A stretch of DNA of 60,057 nucleotides from an uncultured Christensenella sp. (lineage in GTDB: Bacteria; Bacillota; Clostridia; Christensenellales; UBA3700), in NCBI GenBank assembly GCA_910577845.1, contig CAJTNA010000008.1, forward strand, positions 1 to 60,057. Direction: 5' to 3'. Below, in pieces: positions 34,866 to 43,856 of the stretch. The notes beneath the pieces are model-generated. The model was not told the DNA's origin. It made no database searches and was given only the letters and a program-made list of their open reading frames with translations. Position 1 is the stretch's first letter. Each line of letters starts with the position of its first letter. The position numbers were made by a program, and so were the translations under genes.

Positions 34866-35969
34866 ATGTTAATAGATAAAAGAATTGAAAAATTAGCACA
34901 CGGCTTGGTTGACTTTTCTTGCGATGTGCAAAAAGGTGAAAATGTATTGATTGAGGCAACTGGTGTTGATTATCAACTTGTTGCAAGCCTAGTCAGAGAA
35001 GTGTATGCAAAAGGTGCATATCCATTTGTAAACTTAACAGATTTGCGTATTAAACGTGAGTGGATGAAAGGTATGAGTGAGGAACTTGCAAAAAAATATG
35101 CAGATATGGAAATGTATAGAATGAAAGATATGCAAGCATATATCGCAATACGTGGCGGTAGTAATAATCAAGAGTTATCTGATGTTGATTTGGCAATGTA
35201 TAACAGAATTATGCGACCAGTGCTAAACCAAAGAGTTGACCATACAAAATGGGTTGTGCTTAGATATCCAACAGAGTCAATGAGCCAACAAGCTGGAATG
35301 AGTACGGAAGCTTTTGAGGACTTTTACTTTGATGTATGCACACTTGACTACAGCAAAATGGATAAGGCTATGACACCGCTTGTAGAACTTATGAATAAGA
35401 CTGATAAGGTAAGGATAGTTGCAAAAGATACTGATTTAACATTTTCAATTAAAGGTATTCCAGCAATCAAATGTAGCGGGTTGAGGAATATCCCAGACGG
35501 CGAGGTTTATACAGCACCAGTTAAAGATAGCGTAAATGGTGTAATAACTTACAATGTTCCATCTGTTGAGGAGGGGATAAAGTTTGAAAATGTACGTTTG
35601 GAATTTAAAAATGGTAAAATTGTAAAAGCAACAGCAAATAACACTGAAGCAATAAACAAGATTTTTGATACTGATGAGGGGGCAAGATTTGTTGGCGAGT
35701 TTGCACTTGGAGTAAATCCATACATTACAAAGGCTATGGGTGATATTCTATTTGACGAGAAAATTAGCGGTTCAATTCATTTTACCCCAGGTCAAAGCTA
35801 TGAAGATGCACCAAACGGCAATAAATCTGCTATTCATTGGGACTTGGTACAAGTACAAACAGCAGAGTATGGTGGTGGCGAGATATACTTTGACGATGTT
35901 TTGATTAGAAAAGACGGCTTATTTGTGCTTGAAGAATTAAAATGCCTAAATCCAGAAAATTTAAAATAA
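34866..35969 (+). CDS. M29 family aminopeptidase
   Basis: A 367-residue metallo-aminopeptidase of the thermophilic-aminopeptidase family (AmpS/PepS/AP-T), acting in the cytoplasm on peptide N-termini. Recognisable segments are the N-terminal KLAHGLVDFSCDVQKGENVLI, the mid-protein RNIPDGEVYTAP and the C-terminal metal-ligand region FTPGQSYEDAPNGNKSAIHWDLVQVQ. It is shorter than the ~410-residue classic forms but matches a known short Bacillota branch. TAGAGGTG precedes the ATG. It stands alone with its own promoter. Confidence 0.88.
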   Translation: MLIDKRIEKLAHGLVDFSCDVQKGENVLIEATGVDYQLVASLVREVYAKGAYPFVNLTDLRIKREWMKGMSEELAKKYADMEMYRMKDMQAYIAIRGGSNNQELSDVDLAMYNRIMRPVLNQRVDHTKWVVLRYPTESMSQQAGMSTEAFEDFYFDVCTLDYSKMDKAMTPLVELMNKTDKVRIVAKDTDLTFSIKGIPAIKCSGLRNIPDGEVYTAPVKDSVNGVITYNVPSVEEGIKFENVRLEFKNGKIVKATANNTEAINKIFDTDEGARFVGEFALGVNPYITKAMGDILFDEKISGSIHFTPGQSYEDAPNGNKSAIHWDLVQVQTAEYGGGEIYFDDVLIRKDGLFVLEELKCLNPENLK

Positions 35970-36014
35970 TAAGCAATTCAGTCGGTAATCACTATTCACA
36001 AAGCTTTAAACAAC

Positions 36015-36075
36015 TTCCGTTATCGGAAATTATTGCACAGTATTGCTTGACAAATTTCCGATAATGGAATAAAAT
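36015..36075 (+). promoter_or_regulatory. fic promoter with two palindromic operators
   Basis: TTGACA (36047-36052) and TAAAAT (36070-36075) with a 17-bp spacer. The box TTCCGATAATGGAA (36056-36069) fills the spacer, and a second, TTCCGTTATCGGAA (36015-36028), lies 41 bp upstream. The two boxes are reverse complements apart from one base. Binding at either, or looping between them, would block the promoter. Confidence 0.75.
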
Positions 36076-36134
36076 ATATATACAACAAGTTTAATTTAGA
36101 TAGTTATTTTATTTAAATTAATGAGAGGTGTTTA

Positions 36135-37025
36135 GTGGAATTTTTATCGGTTGCGGAAGTTGCAAAAAAGTGGAATATTTCAGATAGAATGGTAAGGAAT
36201 TATTGTGCCAATGGTAGGATAGAGGGAGCTTTTTTGACAGGCAAAACTTGGAATATTCCAGCCTATGCACATAAGCCACTAAATATAAAAGAGGAAAGTT
36301 GCGGTAATGATTTGCTAGCAATTCTTAAGAGAGAAAAAGATACTTCTTTAACTGGTGGTATATATCATAAAACGCAAATAGAATTAACATATAATTCTAA
36401 TCATATTGAGGGTAGCACTTTAACTCACGACCAAACTAGATATATTTTTGAAACTAGTACTATAGGTGTTGAAAGTGGTAGTGCTTTGAATGTTGACGAT
36501 ATTGTTGAAACAGCAAATCATTTTAAATGTGTTGATTACATTATTGATAATGCCACTAAGCCAATAAGCGAAACAATGATAAAAAAATTGCATTTTATTT
36601 TAAAAAACGGCACAAGTGATAGTCGAAAAAGTTGGTTTAATGTAGGTGAGTATAAAAAGTTGCCTAATGAGGTAGGGTTTGAGGAAACTTGTAAACCAGA
36701 AAAAGTTAAGACTGAAATTAAAAAATTTTTGGATAATTACAATTCCTTAAAAGATAAAACTTTTGAGCAAATTTTGCAGTTCCATAAAGATTTTGAGAGT
36801 ATACACCCTTTTCAAGACGGCAATGGCAGAGTAGGTAGATTGTTAATGTTTAAGGAGTGTCTTGCTAATAACATTGTTCCTTTTATAATTGACGAATATC
36901 ATAAACTATTTTATTATCGTGGCTTAAAAGAATGGAAAACAGAAAAAGGTTACCTTATTGACACTTGCTTATCTTGTCAAGATAAATACAAGTCTTGGCT
37001 TGATTATTTTCAAATTAAGTATTAA
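36135..37025 (+). CDS. Fic-domain protein with N-terminal helix-turn-helix
   Basis: A 296-residue protein. Residues 3-50 form a MerR/excisionase-like HTH (FLSVAEVAKKWNISDRMVRNYC...TWNIPAYA). Residues ~75-285 are a Fic domain, an AMP- or other nucleotide-transferase fold. The active-site motif HPFQDGNGRVGRL starts at His224. The inhibitory motif S-x3-E-G is at Ser88-Glu92-Gly93 ahead of the core, a class II (self-inhibited) arrangement. The start is GTG at 36135 with GAGAGGTG upstream. The HTH and the palindromes at its promoter suggest it represses its own gene. Target protein unknown. Confidence 0.9.
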   Translation: MEFLSVAEVAKKWNISDRMVRNYCANGRIEGAFLTGKTWNIPAYAHKPLNIKEESCGNDLLAILKREKDTSLTGGIYHKTQIELTYNSNHIEGSTLTHDQTRYIFETSTIGVESGSALNVDDIVETANHFKCVDYIIDNATKPISETMIKKLHFILKNGTSDSRKSWFNVGEYKKLPNEVGFEETCKPEKVKTEIKKFLDNYNSLKDKTFEQILQFHKDFESIHPFQDGNGRVGRLLMFKECLANNIVPFIIDEYHKLFYYRGLKEWKTEKGYLIDTCLSCQDKYKSWLDYFQIKY

Positions 37026-37112
37026 TTTAGGTTTTAATTATATTTAATTAGTATATTTAAATAGTTAGTTTAATTTTTTTAGTAAATATACTTTAAAATT
37101 GTTATAAAAGAC

Positions 37113-37141
37113 TAGACAAATTGACTAATTTTTGGTAAAAT
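37113..37141 (+). promoter_or_regulatory. gap promoter
   Basis: TAGACA (37113-37118) and TAAAAT (37136-37141) with a 17-bp spacer. A leader hairpin follows: TGCCTA (37164-37169) pairs with TAGGCA (37173-37178), ending just before the GGAGG ribosome binding site. Confidence 0.5.
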
Positions 37142-37195
37142 AAATACAAACAATAATAAATTGTGCCTATTATAGGCAATTTGGAGGATAAATAA

Positions 37196-38224
37196 ATGGC
37201 AAAAGCTAATAAAACAGTAAAAGTTGCTATTAACGGCTTCGGTCGTATTGGTCGTCTTGCATTTAGACAAATGTTCGGTGCAGAAGGTTTTGAGGTTGTT
37301 GCAATCAACGATTTGACAAGCCCTAAAATGCTTGCTCACCTTTTGAAGTATGACTCTTCTCAAGGTAGATATGCTTTGGCTGACACTGTTTCAGCTACTG
37401 AGGACTCTATCATTGTTGATGGTAAAGAGATTAAAATTTACGCTATGGCTAACGCTGCAGAGCTTCCTTGGGGTAAAATCGGTGTAGACGTTGTACTTGA
37501 GTGTACTGGTTTCTATACTTCTAAAGCAAAAGCACAAGCTCACATTGATGCAGGTGCTAAGAAAGTTGTTATTTCTGCTCCAGCAGGTAATGACCTTCCA
37601 ACTATCGTTTACAATGTTAACCACGACAAAATGACAGCTGATGACCATATCATTTCTGCTGCATCTTGTACTACTAACTGCCTAGCTCCTATGGCTAAAG
37701 CTTTAAATGATAACTGGGCTGTTCAATCTGGTATTATGAGCACTATTCACGCTTACACTGGTGACCAAATGACTTTGGACGGACCTCAAAGAAAGGGTGA
37801 CCTTCGCCGTTCAAGAGCTGCCGCTGTAAATATAGTTCCAAACTCAACTGGTGCTGCTAAAGCTATCGGTTTGGTTATCCCAGAGCTAAATGGTAAACTT
37901 ATCGGTTCTGCTCAAAGAGTTCCAACTCCAACTGGTTCAACTACTATCTTAGTTGCTGTTGTTAAAGGTACTCCTACTAAAGAGCAAATCAATGCTGCTA
38001 TGAAAGCTCAATCTAATGAGTCATTCGGTTACACTGAGGACGAAATCGTTTCAAGTGATGTTATCGGTATGAGATTTGGTAGCTTGTTTGACGCTACTCA
38101 AACTATGGTTATGGATATGGGTAATGGTTACTCTCAAGTACAAGTTGTTTCTTGGTATGATAATGAGAACTCATATACAAGCCAAATGGTAAGAACAATT
38201 AAGCACTTCGCTAAATTCTTCTAA
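37196..38224 (+). CDS. gap: Glyceraldehyde-3-phosphate dehydrogenase
   Basis: A 342-residue glycolytic enzyme that oxidises glyceraldehyde-3-phosphate to 1,3-bisphosphoglycerate. The N-terminal Rossmann motif is INGFGRIGR (residues 12-20), and an Asp in AINDL suggests NAD rather than NADP. The catalytic Cys158 lies in SAASCTTNC, with HAYTGDQ and NIVPNSTGAAKA as further signatures. Codon use is richer in C-ending codons than in neighbouring genes, as expected for very high expression. Strong GGAGG site, own promoter and terminator. Other lower-glycolysis genes (pgk, tpi) are not adjacent. Confidence 0.98.
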   Translation: MAKANKTVKVAINGFGRIGRLAFRQMFGAEGFEVVAINDLTSPKMLAHLLKYDSSQGRYALADTVSATEDSIIVDGKEIKIYAMANAAELPWGKIGVDVVLECTGFYTSKAKAQAHIDAGAKKVVISAPAGNDLPTIVYNVNHDKMTADDHIISAASCTTNCLAPMAKALNDNWAVQSGIMSTIHAYTGDQMTLDGPQRKGDLRRSRAAAVNIVPNSTGAAKAIGLVIPELNGKLIGSAQRVPTPTGSTTILVAVVKGTPTKEQINAAMKAQSNESFGYTEDEIVSSDVIGMRFGSLFDATQTMVMDMGNGYSQVQVVSWYDNENSYTSQMVRTIKHFAKFF

Positions 38225-38281
38225 GATACCATTTATACAATCTAACAAAAAAGATTAATTTTAAACAATATGTAATTAAGC

Positions 38282-38309
38282 AAAAAAGCGGGCATTGCCC
38301 GCTTTTTGT
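38282..38309 (+). terminator. gap terminator
   Basis: AAAAAGCGGGC pairs with GCCCGCTTTTT around an ATT loop and runs into T-rich sequence. A textbook strong terminator. Confidence 0.9.
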
Positions 38310-38436
38310 TTTGCTTTAATTAATATAATGTCAAATCATAAAAAGTTTTTTAAATAAATTTAATTTTAATTTAATTATTTTTTTTACAAAATTTTCCATA
38401 TATGAGACGTATTTTTGTTTAAATAATATTATAATT

Positions 38437-38465
38437 CTATGTGTCAAAAGCAAATATTGACATAG
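38437..38465 (+). promoter_or_regulatory. Possible operator of the XRE regulator
   Basis: CTATGTGTCAA (38437-38447) and TTGACATAG (38457-38465) form an imperfect inverted repeat between TATAAT (38430-38435) and the start codon at 38475, where a repressor would block its own gene. Confidence 0.4.
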
Positions 38466-38474
38466 GAGTATAAT

Positions 38475-38711
38475 ATGATTAAATTAAATGAAGCTGTTGT
38501 ACAAAGACTAAAAGAACTATTAGACGAGAGAAAGGAAAAGCCTTATTATCTCCATAAAAAGGGTGGAATACCACTTTCAACTATATCAGAGGTTTTGAAT
38601 TGTAAATATAGTACCATAACTTTGACAACATTTTTTAAGTTATGTCGTGCTTTAGATATTTCAACAATTGACTTTTTTAACTCACCACTATTTGATGAAA
38701 TAAGCGATTAA
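38475..38711 (+). CDS. Small XRE-family HTH regulator
   Basis: A 78-residue single-domain helix-turn-helix protein (VQRLKELLDERKEKPYYLHKKGGIPLSTISEVLNCK...LTTFFKLCRALDISTIDFF), of the Cro/C1 type common in small accessory loci and toxin-antitoxin or defence modules. ATAGGAG precedes the ATG. The next gene starts 266 bp later behind its own promoter, so the link between them is only proximity. DNA target unknown; an imperfect repeat at its own promoter is a candidate. Confidence 0.82.
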   Translation: MIKLNEAVVQRLKELLDERKEKPYYLHKKGGIPLSTISEVLNCKYSTITLTTFFKLCRALDISTIDFFNSPLFDEISD

Positions 38712-38927
38712 TGTAATTCTCCTTAACAAGTTTTTGCTAAGAGATTAATTTTGTTACAATAATTATTATAGATTAAAATTGTTATAATAGTAAATATAAT
38801 AATTATAAAGTATATTACAGAAAATTATGTCACCCATATAATTAGCTTTACTCACACTTTCGCGAAACTTTTCCAAGAACTTCTAACATTATTTTGAGCT
38901 TTAATAACATTCCTAAAAATGGTTTTG

Positions 38928-38956
38928 TTGACATTTTATTAATTATAAGATATAAT
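38928..38956 (+). promoter_or_regulatory. Promoter of the membrane protein/hydrolase pair
   Basis: Perfect TTGACA (38928-38933) and TATAAT (38951-38956) with a 17-bp spacer. It places transcription start near 38963 and so fixes the first usable ATG at 38978. Confidence 0.75.
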
Positions 38957-38977
38957 ATAATTATAAGGAATTTACAT

Positions 38978-40300
38978 ATGACAAATTTAGGTGTGCAACA
39001 ATTACATATTATACCATTTGATTTAGGGTGTGTTTTTTATGATTGTTTAAGTATTAACAATTCAAAAAATTTAGATTTTGCAAAACATTTTATTGATAAA
39101 TTAACAAATGATTCTAAAGCATACAATTTTACAATTGAGAATAATATAGTATTAAAATACACGGGTAAAGAAATAACGGATATTGAATATAAAAAATGCA
39201 AATTGGCAGAGACAGCAATTTGTATTGCTAATTTAATGCCAAATTTAAAATGTTATGTTTTGGCTAATGGTATTGGTATTTTTGTATTAGCTGATTTAGA
39301 GGGAAAGGCGTTATTAAAAACTGACGAATCAATTAAAGATTATAGTAAAGCGATATTGGCTAATTATCAAAAAAAAGTAACTCAAGCAAGTATTTTAAAG
39401 AGATTTAATGGTGAAGAGATACTTGTAGAAGAAAATAAAGCTATGTTAGCTTTTCGTGAACTATGTTGGAATATTGTAAATGAGAGAAGCATTAAAAGAA
39501 AAAGTGTCAATGTTAGAAAATATTCTGGTTCAAGTAGTTATAAAGCTAATGGCTTGTCGTATGTGCTTAGTATTTATCTATTAAAAGAGAATGAATTAAC
39601 AAAGAATGAACTTAATCACCTTATGCGTTCTACTATATTTAACAAAGTTGTTGATAAGAATGAGTGGGCAAAAATAAATGAAACAATTTATAATTTAGAG
39701 TGTGAGGATAATGTTACTACATTAAAAATTGGTGATACTAATACATATTATTCGTGGTCTGCAGTTGCCGTTGAGGTAAAACAAGATATTGCAAATTTTG
39801 ATGAGATTTCTAAAAATTCTGTTTTATCGGCTATGATTAAATCGGAATTATATGTTCAATCAAGGTGGTTTATTGCAGATAATTCTATGGATAATGTTAA
39901 TAAAAATTCACATTGTAGCTTAGAGGGGTTGCAAAGACTGGCAAGCTTTGTTGAATTTTCACAAGCAGAGTTGGAAAACGATATTAGTGCAAATATGAAT
40001 TCGCTTTATAAAAAAGTGTTAAATCAAGTTGTAATAACTTCTGAGGTCAAGCAATTATACAAATCGGTTGCAAATCAAATTAATACGCAAAAAAAGATTA
40101 AAGAAGCTCACTATCAAGATAAAAAAAGAAAAAATAAATTGATAGCTGACTTGTTTTTGGCAGTTTTCTCTGCGTCCACATTATACAAAACAGTTATGGA
40201 TCTTATAAGTGGTAAATTTGATTGGTATAATTGGTTGATTTTTGCAGCAATGTTGGTCATTGCAGTTGGAACAATAATTTTTAATTATAAAAATAAATAG
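38978..40300 (+). CDS. Unrecognised protein with C-terminal two-TM anchor
   Basis: A 440-residue protein I cannot assign to a family. The ATG at 38978 has TAAGGAA upstream and lies just after a consensus promoter; the frame extends further 5' but through that promoter. The N-terminal ~350 residues look soluble and mixed alpha/beta. A long basic helical stretch (about 375-400, QIKEAHYQDKKRKNK-like in character) leads to two membrane segments (about 395-415 and 420-437) with a short loop, resembling the C-terminal hairpin of CorA-like or RMND1-like proteins. It is followed 7 bp later by an isochorismatase-fold gene, almost certainly in one operon. Function unknown. Confidence 0.7.
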   Translation: MTNLGVQQLHIIPFDLGCVFYDCLSINNSKNLDFAKHFIDKLTNDSKAYNFTIENNIVLKYTGKEITDIEYKKCKLAETAICIANLMPNLKCYVLANGIGIFVLADLEGKALLKTDESIKDYSKAILANYQKKVTQASILKRFNGEEILVEENKAMLAFRELCWNIVNERSIKRKSVNVRKYSGSSSYKANGLSYVLSIYLLKENELTKNELNHLMRSTIFNKVVDKNEWAKINETIYNLECEDNVTTLKIGDTNTYYSWSAVAVEVKQDIANFDEISKNSVLSAMIKSELYVQSRWFIADNSMDNVNKNSHCSLEGLQRLASFVEFSQAELENDISANMNSLYKKVLNQVVITSEVKQLYKSVANQINTQKKIKEAHYQDKKRKNKLIADLFLAVFSASTLYKTVMDLISGKFDWYNWLIFAAMLVIAVGTIIFNYKNK

Positions 40301-40307
40301 GTGTTTT

Positions 40308-40862
40308 ATGAAAAATATTTTGATAGTTGTTGATGTGCAAAATGGATTTAACCGCTATGAGCAAACGCATATTTTAGTTGATAAAATTGCAAAGCTAACA
40401 AATAGTGGTTTATTTGACAAGATAATAGCAACAAGATTTAGAAATAAAGAGGGCAGTCAGTATACCAAATTTTTAAACTGGCATAGATTAATAGACGACA
40501 ATGATATAGAATTAGTAAAAGGTATTAAAGCGGATATAGTTGTAGATAAGTGGATATATACTTGTATTAATGAGCAATTTATGTCATTATTAAAGCAAAT
40601 TAATGACAACGAATTACCAACACACATTTTTATTTGCGGTGCAGATACTGATTGTTGTGTTTTAAAAATAGCGACAGATATTTTTGAGCAAGGTATAATG
40701 CCTATTGTATTAAGTGAATATTGCGATTCTAATGCTGGTCCATTATCCCACGATGCTGGTTTATTAGTTATGAAAAGACTTATTGGAAAAAATAGTATAG
40801 TTTCTAATGTCATTGCTAGTAAAGAGGATATTCAAAACATTATAAAAGAAAGACAATATTAA
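40308..40862 (+). CDS. Isochorismatase-family cysteine hydrolase
   Basis: A 184-residue cytoplasmic hydrolase of the nicotinamidase/isochorismatase superfamily. The catalytic triad is visible: Asp9 (LIVVDVQNGF), Lys81 (VDKWIYT) and Cys117 (GADTDCCVL), with the usual cis-peptide region before the Cys. Metal-binding residues typical of nicotinamidases (DxHxxxH) are not evident, so an N-carbamoyl or other amide substrate is as likely as nicotinamide. AATAGGTG precedes the ATG. It is co-transcribed with the unrecognised membrane protein, an unusual pairing. Confidence 0.87.
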   Translation: MKNILIVVDVQNGFNRYEQTHILVDKIAKLTNSGLFDKIIATRFRNKEGSQYTKFLNWHRLIDDNDIELVKGIKADIVVDKWIYTCINEQFMSLLKQINDNELPTHIFICGADTDCCVLKIATDIFEQGIMPIVLSEYCDSNAGPLSHDAGLLVMKRLIGKNSIVSNVIASKEDIQNIIKERQY

Positions 40863-40877
40863 TCTAGTTATTGCATT

Positions 40878-40910
40878 GCCACCCTAGTTATAAATGGGGT
40901 GGTTTTATAT
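40878..40910 (+). terminator. Terminator of the membrane protein/hydrolase operon
   Basis: CCACCC (40879-40884) pairs with GGGTGG (40897-40902), followed by TTTTAT. The stem is short but GC-rich against the AT-rich background. Confidence 0.6.
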
Positions 40911-40981
40911 TTTAACAATTATACAGAGAAATGTATAAAAGGTGAGTAAATTTGAGGTATTTATGCAAAAATTATTCAAAA

Positions 40982-41063
40982 ATGCATAAATATACATTAA
41001 TTTAGATTATTTTTGATAATTTATGCAAAATTAGTTGACAAAATTGCATATTGTTTGTATAAT
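40982..41063 (+). promoter_or_regulatory. Arginine operon promoter with ArgR/AhrC-like box
   Basis: Perfect TTGACA (41035-41040) and TATAAT (41058-41063) with a 17-bp spacer. Upstream, AATGCATAAATATACATT (40982-40999) keeps the TGnAT-w4-ATnCA skeleton of ARG boxes. TATGCA-type half-sites recur at about 40961, 41021 and 41045. Arginine-dependent repression is the natural reading. Confidence 0.6.
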
Positions 41064-41096
41064 AAGGTAAAAATATTCATTATGAGGTGATTTTTT

Positions 41097-42335
41097 ATGG
41101 ATAAGAAAGATATTAAAAAAGTTGTTTTAGCATATTCAGGTGGTTTAGATACTTCTATTATAATTCCTTGGCTTAAGGAAAACTACAATAATTGCGAGGT
41201 TATAGCTGTTTCTGGTAACGTTGGACAAGCTGACGAGCTTGAGGGACTAGAGGAAAAGGCTTTAAAAACTGGTGCATCAAAACTTTATGTTGAAGATTTG
41301 ACTGACGAGTTTGTTGAGGACTACATTATTCCTACAGTTAAAGCTGGTGCTTTGTATGAGGAGTATATGTTGGGCACATCTTTTGCACGTCCTATCATTG
41401 CAAAGAGAATAGTTGAAATCGCATTAAAAGAGGGTGCTGACGCTATTTGTCACGGCTGTACTGGTAAGGGCAATGACCAAGTAAGATTTGAGCTTACTAT
41501 TAAAGCATTCGCACCAGATATGCACATTATTGCACCTTGGAGAGAGTGGTCAATCAAGAGCCGTGAGGAGGAAATTGACTATGCGGAAAAACACAATGTT
41601 CCATTAAAAATCAATCGTGAAACTAACTATAGTAAGGATAAGAACTTGTGGCATTTGTCACACGAGGGTTTGGACTTGGAAGATGCAGGCAATGAGCCAC
41701 TTTATGATAAAGAGGGCTTTTTGGAAATGGGCGTATCACCATTTAAAGCACCAGATAAGCCAACTTACATAACAATGGACTTTGAACAAGGTGTTCCAGT
41801 TAAGTTGAATGATAAAAAAATGAGTCCAAAAGAAATCGTTTTGGCACTAAATAAATTTGGTGGTGAAAATGGTATTGGTCTATTGGATATTGTTGAAAAT
41901 CGTTTGGTTGGTATGAAATGTCGTGGTGTTTATGAAACTCCGGGTGGTGCAATTTTATACTTTGCTCATAAGTATTTGGAAAGCTTGTGTTTAGATAAAT
42001 ACACAGCTCACAAAAAACAAGAACTAGCAGTTACTTTTGCAGATTTGGTTTACAATGGTCAATGGTTTACACCATTAAGAGAAGCACTTTCAGCTTTTGT
42101 TGACAAAACTCAAGAAAGAGTTACTGGTAAAGTTAGACTTAAATTGTACAAAGGTAACATTATTAAAGCAGGTGCTTGGAGTGATTATTCTTTGTATTCA
42201 GAGGAAATTGCTACTTTTGGTGAGGATAATGTTTACAATCAAGCTGATGCAACTGGCTTCATTAACTTGTTTGGTTTACCAATTAAAGTTCAAGCACAAG
42301 TTAATGAAAAGAATGCTAAAAGCAAAAAAAAATAA
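41097..42335 (+). CDS. argG: Argininosuccinate synthase
   Basis: A 412-residue ATP-dependent ligase joining citrulline and aspartate, the seventh step of arginine synthesis. The N-type ATP pyrophosphatase P-loop is AYSGGLDTS (about residues 12-20). Other signatures are HGCTGKGNDQVRFE, and the citrulline/aspartate-site segment TNYSKDKNLWHLSHEG. Length is normal. It is the first gene of the arginine cluster, with GAGGTG before the ATG and a strong promoter 34 bp upstream. A 129-bp gap separates it from argH. Confidence 0.97.
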   Translation: MDKKDIKKVVLAYSGGLDTSIIIPWLKENYNNCEVIAVSGNVGQADELEGLEEKALKTGASKLYVEDLTDEFVEDYIIPTVKAGALYEEYMLGTSFARPIIAKRIVEIALKEGADAICHGCTGKGNDQVRFELTIKAFAPDMHIIAPWREWSIKSREEEIDYAEKHNVPLKINRETNYSKDKNLWHLSHEGLDLEDAGNEPLYDKEGFLEMGVSPFKAPDKPTYITMDFEQGVPVKLNDKKMSPKEIVLALNKFGGENGIGLLDIVENRLVGMKCRGVYETPGGAILYFAHKYLESLCLDKYTAHKKQELAVTFADLVYNGQWFTPLREALSAFVDKTQERVTGKVRLKLYKGNIIKAGAWSDYSLYSEEIATFGEDNVYNQADATGFINLFGLPIKVQAQVNEKNAKSKKK

Positions 42336-42464
42336 TAATTAACAAAATATAAAAATTAAAAGCAGTAAATATTTAGGCAAGTGTTTTTTGAAAAGCTTTC
42401 GAAAATCGGGGGTAAAAAAGCATTTGCTTAAAGCACTATAAAAGCTTTAGTAAAAAGGTGTGAT

Positions 42465-43856
42465 ATGCAGAAAATGTGGACGGGCAGAACGAGTGGTGAA
42501 ATGAATGAGTTTGCGGACGACTTTAATTCCTCAATCGGTTTTGATAAAAAAATGTACAAACAAGATATTTGTGGTTCGATTGCTCACGCAACAATGCTTG
42601 CAAATCAAAAAATTATCACTGCAGAGGATAGAGATTTAATTATCGGCGGACTTAGTCGTATACTAGTAGATATAGAGAGTGGCAAGCTTGCAATTAGTGA
42701 CGATGCGGAAGATATTCATATGTTTGTTGAGGCGGAACTGACTGAAAGGATTGGTAATGTTGGTAAAAAGCTACACACAGCAAGAAGTAGGAATGACCAA
42801 GTCGCTCTTGATTTGAGAATGTATTTGCGTGACGAAAATGTGATTATAAAAAAAATGCTTTTGCAATTGATTGAAACTATTGCAAACAAGGCAAGTGATA
42901 ATCAAAATGTTATTATGTCAGGCTACACACATTTGCAAAGGGCTCAACCTATATTATTTGCTCATCATTTGCTTGCATATGCCCAAATGTTTAAACGTGA
43001 TTTGTCAAGGCTAAACGATGCGGTTGATAGAATGAATTATTCACCACTAGGCAGTTGTGCTTTGGCGGGTACAACTTATGATACCAATAGGCAAATGGTA
43101 GCAGACTTACTAAAGTTTGACGGAATTACTGAAAATAGTATTGATGGCGTATCTGATAGAGATTTTTGCGTAGAATTATTATCTTGTTACAGCATAATTA
43201 TGATGCATTTATCTAGATTTTCAGAGGAAATTATTTTGTGGACAAGCTCAGAGTTCGGATATTGTCAGTTAGACGATGCGTTTACAACTGGTTCAAGCAT
43301 TATGCCACAAAAGAAAAATTCCGATATGGCGGAGCTTATTAGAGGTAAGACTGGTAGAGTTTATGGTGATTTAATTGGGATTTTAACCGTGTTAAAAGGT
43401 TTGCCACTTGCTTATAATAAGGATATGCAAGAGGATAAAGAGGGCATTTTTGACGGAGTAAAGACGGTGCAAGATTGCTTGCAAGTGTTCATACCAATGC
43501 TTGAGAGTATGAAAGTACTTAAAGATAATATGTTGCAAAGTTGTAAAACTGGTTTTATCAATGCAACAGATATGGCAGATTATTTGACAAAAAAAGGTTT
43601 GCCGTTTAGAGAGGCATACAAGCTTGTTGGCAGTATTGTTGGCAAGTGCGTTGAGAAAAAAATCACTTTAGAGGATATAAAACTTGACGAGTACAAGCAA
43701 ATGTGCGATTTGTTTGATAAAGACTTGTATAATGAAATTGCACTTGAAACTTGTGTTAATAAGAGAAATTCAGCTGGCGGTACAAGTAAAAGTCAGGTAA
43801 TGATGCAAATTAAAAAGATAATGGAGTTTGTGGAAAATGAAAAAAGTCTTTATTGA
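42465..43856 (+). CDS. argH: Argininosuccinate lyase
   Basis: A 463-residue fumarase/aspartase-superfamily enzyme that splits argininosuccinate into arginine and fumarate. The signature GSSIMPQKKNSDMAE carries the catalytic-loop Ser. The conserved HTARSRNDQVALDLR and GYTHLQRAQP segments are present. Length is standard. AAAAAGGTG precedes the ATG. Its last 20 bases overlap argC. Confidence 0.97.
   Translation: MQKMWTGRTSGEMNEFADDFNSSIGFDKKMYKQDICGSIAHATMLANQKIITAEDRDLIIGGLSRILVDIESGKLAISDDAEDIHMFVEAELTERIGNVGKKLHTARSRNDQVALDLRMYLRDENVIIKKMLLQLIETIANKASDNQNVIMSGYTHLQRAQPILFAHHLLAYAQMFKRDLSRLNDAVDRMNYSPLGSCALAGTTYDTNRQMVADLLKFDGITENSIDGVSDRDFCVELLSCYSIIMMHLSRFSEEIILWTSSEFGYCQLDDAFTTGSSIMPQKKNSDMAELIRGKTGRVYGDLIGILTVLKGLPLAYNKDMQEDKEGIFDGVKTVQDCLQVFIPMLESMKVLKDNMLQSCKTGFINATDMADYLTKKGLPFREAYKLVGSIVGKCVEKKITLEDIKLDEYKQMCDLFDKDLYNEIALETCVNKRNSAGGTSKSQVMMQIKKIMEFVENEKSLY

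Noticed and set aside
38858..38867. Palindrome TTTCGCGAAA before the membrane protein/hydrolase pair
   Set aside because: A single short palindrome, about 60 bp upstream of the -35, with no second copy or partner in view; too weak to call a site.
38894..38977. Longer N-terminus for the 440-residue membrane protein
   Set aside because: The upstream codons run through a consensus TTGACA-17-TATAAT promoter; the ATG at 38978 has a ribosome binding site.
40308..40862. Calling the isochorismatase-fold protein a nicotinamidase (pncA)
   Set aside because: The Asp-Lys-Cys triad is present but the DxHxxxH-type metal ligands of PncA are not evident.
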